64,000 nucleotides of DNA from Leeia speluncae (GTDB taxonomy: Bacteria > Pseudomonadota > Gammaproteobacteria > Burkholderiales > Leeiaceae), in the NCBI RefSeq assembly GCF_020564625.1, contig NZ_JAJBZT010000001.1, positions 496,001-560,000 of the forward strand, written 5' to 3'. Positions 57,654 through 64,000 of this stretch are shown here, piece by piece. Each line of letters opens with the position of its first letter. Position 1 is the first letter of the stretch. The notes below the pieces were generated by a model. That model searched no databases. It worked only from the letters and a program-made list of their open reading frames with translations, and was not told the DNA's origin. Both the position numbers and the translations under genes were made by a program.

Positions 57654-60458
57654 TCAAGCAGGAATTTCATTTTGCATGAATAAGGCCATCTCAGCAGATG
57701 GCAGTGGCTTACTGTATAAGAAGCCTTGTGCAAACTCACATCCTAATTCTTTCAGGAAACTAGCTTGCTGCTCCGTTTCTACGCCCTCGGCCACTACTTT
57801 TAACTTTAGGTTGTGCGCCATCGCGATAATCGCAGAAGTAATCGATGCATCATCTGGGTCATTAATTACATCGCGAACAAATGAGCGGTCAATTTTTAGG
57901 TGGTCAATTGGGAAGCGTTTTAAGTAGGACAAGCTAGAGTAACCAGTACCAAAATCATCAATCGCAAGTGAAACACCTAGTTCATTCAATCGAGAAAGCA
58001 GCTGGATAGTATCTTCTACCTCATACATCAGTAGAGACTCAGTAATCTCCAATTGTAGTAATTCGGGGTCTAATCTACTTTCGGCAAGCGCGGAGGCAAC
58101 CGTTTCTACAAGCGATCCTTTTAAGAACTGACGTGCAGATAAGTTAACCGCAACTGGAACAACTTTTAAGCCTGCATCTTCCCACACTTTTGTTTGTCGA
58201 CAAGCTTCACGCAGAACCCATTCACCAATTGGCACAATTAGGCCAGTCTCTTCTGCAATTGGAATAAAGCGTAGTGGCGATACTAAACCTAGTTCTGGGT
58301 GTCTCCAGCGAATCAACGCCTCCATGCCGACTAGTTCTTTGGTAATCAAATCAATTTGAGGTTGGTAATGTAATTCAAATTGATCATTACGTATGGCAAT
58401 ACGTAACTGACGCTCCATATCAAGGCGTTCAGTTGCGGCAGTGTTCATGCTTTGTTTGAAGAACTGATAGTTATTGCGACCACTATCTTTCGCAAAATAC
58501 ATGGCAGTATCAGCGTTACGCATTAAGCCATCAACAGTTGATCCATCGTCAGGGCATAAGGCAATACCTATAGATGGTGTGATGTGTAAGTCCATGTTAT
58601 CAATAACGAAGGTGCTGGTTAGCGCCTCCATGATTTTTAATGCGGTATTTTCTGCCTCTTTCGCATCATCTAAGCCAGACAACACAATCACAAACTCATC
58701 ACCACCAATTCTAGCTACCGTATCCGCATGACCAACACAACCGATTAGGCGGTCTGCAACGTGTTTCAGCAAGCGGTCACCAAAACTATGGCCTAAGGTG
58801 TCGTTAATGTTTTTAAAGCGATCTAGGTCAATAAAGAGAAGTGCGCTTTTCTTATGATTGCGCTCAGCTTGTAAGATAGATTGCATCAATCTATCGTGCA
58901 GTAAGTTTCTGTTAGGTAGTCCAGTGACGGTATCGTGGTGTGCCAAGTGCCAAATGTGGTCGGCGTGCTGTTTTTGTTCTGTAATGTCAGAAGTGATACA
59001 AACAAAGTTCCGAATTGCACCATCATCGCCTCTAATTGGCGATAACGTCACTAGCTCTAAGAACATTTCGCCATTTTCTTTTCTGGTCCAAATTTCACCT
59101 TCCCAGAAAGTGTGGCTATTCAAATGATGCTGAATCGTATCGATTAATGTGTGGTAATGATCTCTGCCTTTAAGCATTGGTGCTACCACACCAATTAAAT
59201 GATCTTCTGTTGTGGCCAGCATTTGGCAAAATGCCGGGTTCGCAGAAATAATGCGAAACTCATTATCTAGAATCAGAATACCGTCTCGGCTTTGCTGAAT
59301 TGCTTTAGATGCAAGTTGTAGGCCTTCTTCAATTAGTTTTCGCTGTGTCACATCTACAATGGTTGCGCGGACAAAGTTACCATTCATCGAAGGCATTCTA
59401 GATAAACGGATTTCAACAAATAAATTCGGGTTTCTAGCTGTAGTGTGCTGCCATTCAAGTACTTGTGGTTTTCCGGCAAAGGCCGCATCGAGAATTTTGT
59501 GGCCAAGGTCAGATGAAGATTTTCCATCCGGCTGAAAAGCTGGTGTAATGAGTCCATCCCAAAGCGTTAAAGACAGTAGCTTCTCGCGCGTTAAGTTATA
59601 TAGGCTACATGCAAATGGGTTTGCGTCTGTGAACGTACCGGTGTTTACATCGATCACGACAATGGCTTCCGGCGCATTTTCGATCAGTGAACGATACCGG
59701 TCTTCACTTAAGGCCAATGCTTGGGCTGACTTTTTGCGTTCTTCTAGTTCTTCTTCAAGTCGGATATTGGTTTCTTCTTGTGCAACAAATAGGTTATTCA
59801 AAGCCATCCGCGTGGTTTCGAGCGATTGACCTAGCATGCCTAATTCATCCGTTCTTTCCCAAACAAAGGGTTCGTCTAATTCACGACGCGCCAAGCTAGT
59901 CGATTCTGAGATTAGTTTTCTGAGCGGATCTAACAGACGACGTTGAAGAAGTACCAAAATCATGATCATACTGAGCAGAATCTGCCCAAGTAGAATGTTC
60001 AAGAAGGTTTTTTCGTAAATCGTTAGCTGTTCTTGTAATTGCCCATCGTGCATGACAATCTGAACTTCACCAATTTGAGCCCCTTTTCTTACGATAGGGC
60101 GTTTGACCACATAAGGTTTACCGGTCGCAAATTCTGAATGTGTCAGGGACAAAAAAGTACCGACGTTTTCGGCATGAACTTCTATGCTCGAAATTCGACG
60201 GTCACTAGATAAAGCTTCTAAGATAGGCTTGGCAGACTCTGGGCTTAAGTTCCAAACAGGTTCTTGCATACCTAATGAAAGGATCTCCGCCAAACGAGTT
60301 TGGTCGGTCATAAATGCATCATACAGATCAGCACGGCGTTTTTTGATCGCATAAAGGCCTGTACCAACTGCTGGTATCAGCAAGGCAAGAACGACCGTAA
60401 TGATGAGTGCGCTACGTAATGTTAGTCTTGGCTTCAGTTTCATCAATTGCTTATTCAT
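57654..60458 (-). CDS. Membrane sensor with PAS, GGDEF and EAL domains
   Basis: A 934-residue bifunctional c-di-GMP protein. Order: first membrane helix (about 17-37), periplasmic sensor of about 115 residues, second helix (about 150-170), HAMP with TDELGMLGQSLE, two PAS domains (about 250-375 and 385-500), GGDEF (ARIGGDEFVIVL) and EAL (MEALIRW, IDDFGTGYSS, LKIDRSFV, VAEGVETEQ). Both active sites look intact. The inhibitory I-site RxxD before GGDEF is not kept: the Arg position is Gly (GHAD). The sensor half resembles that of the kinase at 32173-34041. It is divergent from the MFS gene. Confidence 0.94.
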   Translation of the reverse strand: MNKQLMKLKPRLTLRSALIITVVLALLIPAVGTGLYAIKKRRADLYDAFMTDQTRLAEILSLGMQEPVWNLSPESAKPILEALSSDRRISSIEVHAENVGTFLSLTHSEFATGKPYVVKRPIVRKGAQIGEVQIVMHDGQLQEQLTIYEKTFLNILLGQILLSMIMILVLLQRRLLDPLRKLISESTSLARRELDEPFVWERTDELGMLGQSLETTRMALNNLFVAQEETNIRLEEELEERKKSAQALALSEDRYRSLIENAPEAIVVIDVNTGTFTDANPFACSLYNLTREKLLSLTLWDGLITPAFQPDGKSSSDLGHKILDAAFAGKPQVLEWQHTTARNPNLFVEIRLSRMPSMNGNFVRATIVDVTQRKLIEEGLQLASKAIQQSRDGILILDNEFRIISANPAFCQMLATTEDHLIGVVAPMLKGRDHYHTLIDTIQHHLNSHTFWEGEIWTRKENGEMFLELVTLSPIRGDDGAIRNFVCITSDITEQKQHADHIWHLAHHDTVTGLPNRNLLHDRLMQSILQAERNHKKSALLFIDLDRFKNINDTLGHSFGDRLLKHVADRLIGCVGHADTVARIGGDEFVIVLSGLDDAKEAENTALKIMEALTSTFVIDNMDLHITPSIGIALCPDDGSTVDGLMRNADTAMYFAKDSGRNNYQFFKQSMNTAATERLDMERQLRIAIRNDQFELHYQPQIDLITKELVGMEALIRWRHPELGLVSPLRFIPIAEETGLIVPIGEWVLREACRQTKVWEDAGLKVVPVAVNLSARQFLKGSLVETVASALAESRLDPELLQLEITESLLMYEVEDTIQLLSRLNELGVSLAIDDFGTGYSSLSYLKRFPIDHLKIDRSFVRDVINDPDDASITSAIIAMAHNLKLKVVAEGVETEQQASFLKELGCEFAQGFLYSKPLPSAEMALFMQNEIPA

Positions 60459-60897
60459 CCATGCAATAGGCAGATGTCACAAAAAGGGGATATTTGCTTA
60501 TCATCGAATTAGCATAACAGATGTGCTCGGTACTGTCTTATTTAACCTGTAGTCTTCTGACAGTTTCAGTTAAAATTGTCCCTTTGCATCTCTTTTAATG
60601 CAGTTTTCATACATATGCAACCATACCCAATAGGGTAATCCGTGTGTATGGTTATTTTATAGCTGTTCTGATAATCTTCCGGGCCGATTTCTATAGGTTT
60701 TTTGGGTTTAATGCAATAAAAATTTTGCAAGCAGTCGATTCAAATTACACATTCGAGTTCAAGCAGGTATTCGGATGGTGTGTTGAGTTGAAGGCTCCAA
60801 AGCGCTGTAGAGATGTTTCAAAATAAATGACTTGTCAACCAACTGTTTCGACAGCTCGTTGTTAGTAAATGACTTTAATTCGCATAGTGAACAATGA
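60459..60897. other. Intergenic region between the GGDEF-EAL and MFS genes
   Basis: About 440 bases between divergent genes. An 8-bp inverted repeat AACCATAC / GTATGGTT (60619-60653, 19-base loop) is the only structured element I see, followed by an A/T-rich stretch. A 60-residue open frame at 60644-60826 has no ribosome binding site and no recognisable content. No clear promoter was found for either gene. Confidence 0.4.
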
Positions 60898-62274
60898 ATG
60901 AAGCAAGCTGAATCTCGAATGTCACCCATCGAAATGAGAGCAAGCCTAGGGCTGGCAGGCGTTTATGCCCTTCGTATGTTGGGGATTTTTCTCTTTTTAC
61001 CTGTGTTCATGCCCTATGCATCACACTTGCCAGGTAGTGATCCCGCTTTAGGTGGTTTTGCGTTTGGTATTTTTGCCTTAGTACAAGCCTGCCTATTGAT
61101 TCCGTTTGGCATGTTGTCTGATCGTATTGGCCGCAAAAAAGTAATTTATATTGGCTTAACGCTGTTAGCAATCGGTAGTTTTATTGCGGCTTATGCCAGT
61201 AATATTTACTGGCTAATTGCAGCTAGGGGTTTGCAAGGAACAGGGGCGATATCTGCTGCTCTAACCGCATTACTCGCGGACTTAACGCGTGAAGAACATC
61301 GTACCAAAGCGATGGCGATGATTGGTGGCAGTATTGGTGTCACATTTGCAGTATCACTAGTGCTTGCAGCAAGGATTGAGCATTGGATTGGTGTGCCTGG
61401 CATGTTTAAGCTGATAGGATGCTTGGCGATTGCCGCAGCAATTGGTGTTAAATTTATTGTTCCAGACCCTGTTATTTCTCGTTTTCACTCAGATACAGAA
61501 ACGAATGCAAGTAGATTACCTTCTGTATTGAGAAATACCGAATTACTGCGTTTAAATTTTGGTGTATTTGCATTGCATGCTGCACAGGCTGCGATGTTTG
61601 CCGTCATTCCGTTTGTATTAAGTAAAGAACTAAAGCTAGATCAATCAATTCAATGGCACGTGTACTTACCCGTTGCAATTTTAGGATTTGTACTTATGGT
61701 GCCCGCCATTATTTATGGTGAGAAAAAAGGAAAGCTAAAACCTGTATTCTTGGCGGCAATTGCACTGATGCTGGTTGCCCAAGCGGGCATGTCTTTCGGC
61801 CTAGTTTCCTATGCGGGTATTTTTGGATTGCTAGGTATTTACTTTATTGCCTTTAATATTTTAGAGGCTACTTTGCCATCAATGATTTCCAAAATGGCGC
61901 CAGCAGATGCAAAGGGTACGGCAATGGGGGTACAGAATACCGCCCAGTCGATTGGTTTTGCCGTTGGTGGTGGTTTAGGTGGTGTGGTTTATAAGCATGC
62001 AGGTATTGCGCCTACCTTTTTGTTTTGTGCATTTCTAATGTTCTTGTGGCTGATTGTTGCCGCAGCAATGAAGCCACCGCTAAAAGCATCTAGCAAGATG
62101 TTCCATCTCGCTGATGATTGGAATGGTGATGCTAATTTACTAAAACAAAGTTTAGCGGCATGCCATGGTGTGTTGGAAGCGGCGGTAATCACTGAAGAGC
62201 GGGCGATTTATCTGAAGGTTTCACAGGCTGGGTGGGATGAGGCAGGTGTAAAGCAATTGCTGGAAGCTGCCTAA
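60898..62274 (+). CDS. MFS transporter with C-terminal soluble domain (YajR-like)
   Basis: A 458-residue major facilitator protein. There are about 12 membrane helices, with motif A in the 2-3 loop (GMLSDRIGRKKVIY). After the last helix a soluble domain of about 55 residues follows (LADDWNGDANLL ... AIYLKVSQAGWDE), like the ferredoxin-fold YAM domain of E. coli YajR. The substrate is unknown. The ATG at 60898 has no ribosome binding site; an internal Met at residue 8 is an alternative start. Its position before ssb is common in betaproteobacteria, where uvrA usually sits on the other side; here a GGDEF-EAL gene does. Confidence 0.9.
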   Translation: MKQAESRMSPIEMRASLGLAGVYALRMLGIFLFLPVFMPYASHLPGSDPALGGFAFGIFALVQACLLIPFGMLSDRIGRKKVIYIGLTLLAIGSFIAAYASNIYWLIAARGLQGTGAISAALTALLADLTREEHRTKAMAMIGGSIGVTFAVSLVLAARIEHWIGVPGMFKLIGCLAIAAAIGVKFIVPDPVISRFHSDTETNASRLPSVLRNTELLRLNFGVFALHAAQAAMFAVIPFVLSKELKLDQSIQWHVYLPVAILGFVLMVPAIIYGEKKGKLKPVFLAAIALMLVAQAGMSFGLVSYAGIFGLLGIYFIAFNILEATLPSMISKMAPADAKGTAMGVQNTAQSIGFAVGGGLGGVVYKHAGIAPTFLFCAFLMFLWLIVAAAMKPPLKASSKMFHLADDWNGDANLLKQSLAACHGVLEAAVITEERAIYLKVSQAGWDEAGVKQLLEAA

Positions 62275-62430
62275 TCTGATGTTTTGTTTAGATGGTAATT
62301 GAAAATTTTGCGCTTTTATTTTCTTCAGCTCAGCTTATCCGGTAGAATTTACAGAGAACTATTGGGTTGTCTACTGTCATGTAGGGCAATCTGTAAGATT
62401 AATGATGTTGAAAATGGATGATTCTAAAAG

Positions 62431-62958
62431 ATGGCATCTCTGAATAAAGTGTTGTTGATTGGTAATTTGGGTCGTGACCCAGAAGTGCGTTACATGCCAA
62501 ACGGAGAGGCAGTTGCCAACTTTAGTATTGCAACGACAGATTCTTGGAAAGACAAGAATGGTCAAAAGCAAGAGCGTACCGAATGGCATAACATTGTTAT
62601 GTATCGTCGCTTGGCTGAGATCGCAGGCCAATACCTGAAAAAAGGAAGTTCAGTGTATTTGGAAGGTCGTTTACAAACCCGTAAATGGCAAGACAAACAA
62701 ACAGGTGCAGATCGCTATACGACAGAAGTGGTTGCTGATCAGATGCAAATGTTAGGTGGACGTGGCATGGGCGGCGGTGCTGCCGACTTTGGTGGTAATG
62801 ATGACGGCGGCTTCCAAAGTGCGCCACCTGCGCCAGCTTATGGTGGTGGTAATCAAGGTCAGGGTGGTCAGGGTGGCGGCTTTAGTCAGCCAGCCCCAAG
62901 ACCAGCTCAACAACGTCCTCAGATGGATGACTTTGCCGATGACGATATCCCTTTCTAA
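62431..62958 (+). CDS. ssb: Single-stranded DNA-binding protein
   Basis: A 175-residue SSB. The OB-fold is at residues 1-110 ([21 protein letters not shown] ... [18 protein letters not shown]). A Gly/Pro/Gln-rich linker follows, and the acidic tip is DFADDDIPF, which binds partner proteins. The length fits E. coli SSB (178). It is preceded by a 156-base gap with no obvious strong promoter; a TAGAAT at 62343-62348 is possible. A terminator shared with the convergent gene follows. Confidence 0.97.
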   Translation: MASLNKVLLIGNLGRDPEVRYMPNGEAVANFSIATTDSWKDKNGQKQERTEWHNIVMYRRLAEIAGQYLKKGSSVYLEGRLQTRKWQDKQTGADRYTTEVVADQMQMLGGRGMGGGAADFGGNDDGGFQSAPPAPAYGGGNQGQGGQGGGFSQPAPRPAQQRPQMDDFADDDIPF

Positions 62959-62988
62959 GCCGAGAATGGGGTAGGTGTGTTGCAGAAA

Positions 62989-63022
62989 AATTAAAAGCCA
63001 CTAGTGATAGTGGCTTTTAATT
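62989..63022. terminator. Bidirectional terminator between ssb and the YaiI gene
   Basis: A long stem AATTAAAAGCCACTA / TAGTGGCTTTTAATT with a 4-base loop between convergent genes. Confidence 0.85.
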
Positions 63023-63042
63023 TAGAAATTTTAGATATTCTT

Positions 63043-63495
63043 TTAAGACTTGATAAATTTGGTCAGAAGTCTATCTAACTGATTGGAAAACTGTTGTTTG
63101 TCAGCAGCGCTAAATGCACTAGGGCCACCAGTTTCTACCCCACTATTTCGTAATGACTCCATAAAGTCGCGAATCGATAAGCGTTCACTGATATTGAATT
63201 TGTCGATTAACTCCCCCTTAAAGTCTATTACGGTTGCCCCTTTGGCAATGACCAAACTCGCTAGCGGGATATCAGAAGTAATCACTAAGTCATTTGCTTC
63301 GACAATCTCATGAATATATTTATCCGCCTCATCAAATCCCGATGGAACTTGATATGCTTTGATCCAGTCTGAAGGCGGAGTGTTCAGTAATCGGTTGGCA
63401 ACAAATAAGGTGGATAGTTGACAGCGATTGGCTGCACGATAAATCACCTCTTTAATGGCAACAGGGCAAGCATCAGCATCTACATAAATGCGCAT
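63043..63495 (-). CDS. YaiI/YqxD family protein (UPF0178, DUF188)
   Basis: A 150-residue protein of the UPF0178 family, which has a PIN-like nuclease fold. The start MRIYVDADACPVAIKEVIYRAA is the family hallmark, and the pair of Asp motifs is visible (DADACP and NDLVITSDIPLASL). The C-terminal SGVETGGPSAFSAADKQQF is also typical. The biological role is not known to me. The ATG at 63495 follows a weak GAAA. Confidence 0.93.
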   Translation of the reverse strand: MRIYVDADACPVAIKEVIYRAANRCQLSTLFVANRLLNTPPSDWIKAYQVPSGFDEADKYIHEIVEANDLVITSDIPLASLVIAKGATVIDFKGELIDKFNISERLSIRDFMESLRNSGVETGGPSAFSAADKQQFSNQLDRLLTKFIKS

Positions 63496-63728
63496 AACAT
63501 TTCTTTTCGGTAATTTGGAGGTGATTTACTCGTCTGAGTAGGTCAGTATTATGCCATCCAATTCGCTGTCCAGTTAAAATTGCCATTAAAAAGGATAGCT
63601 CGTCGTATTAGGACAAGTAATTTAGAATTATTTCTGTATGCTTGATACATTTTTTTCAAAACCTCTGGCAAGGAGATTCTGTTAAGTAAAGCGATAGGGC
63701 TACTTAATATGAATGCCAGATAATTTAG

Positions 63729-64000
<272 letters not shown>

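Noticed and set aside
60644-60826. A 60-codon open frame in the gap before the MFS gene
   Set aside because: No ribosome binding site, unusual composition and no recognisable motif.

Overview
This window is chromosomal housekeeping DNA from a Gram-negative betaproteobacterium. The best guess is the order Neisseriales in the broad sense (a Chromobacteriaceae/Chitinibacteraceae/Leeia-like lineage), moderately AT-leaning and flagellated. The evidence is gene order and protein style: glnE diverging from yhdP-nitrilase-tldD, a pyruvate dehydrogenase operon aceE-aceF-lpdA whose E3 carries its own lipoyl domain, cmk-rpsA-ihfB, dnaX-ybaB-recR, nrdR-ribD-ribE, and an MFS gene in front of ssb. The species cannot be named from the sequence alone. 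No insertion sequence, prophage, CRISPR array, rRNA operon or replication origin was seen.

Layout. 1-6.7 kb: 5' end of glnE (minus), then yhdP, a carbon-nitrogen hydrolase and tldD. 6.7-9.2 kb: dnaB, an unrecognised acidic 117-residue protein and a LOG-family nucleosidase. 9.2-17.5 kb (minus): lpdA, aceF, aceE and prfC. 17.6-24.2 kb: a membrane-anchored nuclease, flagellar fliE-F-G-H-I, and a lipoprotein cytochrome c where fliJ might be expected. 24.2-27.6 kb: tRNA-Glu and tRNA-Ala, hpt, a DUF2325 gene behind a Fur-box promoter, bcp and PIN-PhoH. 27.6-32 kb: two convergent ParA-like ATPases, the second coupled to recR in a dnaX-ybaB-recR operon. 32-35.5 kb: an orphan sensor histidine kinase and a degenerate EAL protein. 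35.5-42.8 kb: tyrA-aroA, argS and cmk-rpsA-ihfB. 43-49.9 kb: an Uup-type ABC-F ATPase, glyA, a BenE-type transporter and nrdR-ribD-ribE. 49.9-54.6 kb: rnr, two identical tRNA-Leu(CAG) genes, argF, a DUF2788 membrane protein and ppnP. 54.6-64 kb: ung, tex, a GGDEF-EAL sensor, a YajR-like MFS transporter, ssb, a YaiI-type protein and the 5' end of a glutathione-dependent formaldehyde dehydrogenase gene.

How the genes work together. Most are core metabolism and information processing: PDH complex, aromatic and arginine synthesis, one-carbon and riboflavin pathways, replication, repair and translation. Two membrane sensors share a similar N-terminal periplasmic module. One is a histidine kinase; the other is a two-domain c-di-GMP enzyme. 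With the degenerate EAL protein they form a small signalling layer that could act on the flagellum encoded nearby. The most distinctive signals are a Fur box lying exactly in the spacer of a near-consensus promoter in front of the DUF2325 gene, the pair of ParA ATPases without a ParB, the EAL protein missing two catalytic acids, structured leaders before cmk-rpsA and tyrA, and a tRNA-Ala gene that does not encode CCA. No clearly new multi-gene defence or mobile system was found.
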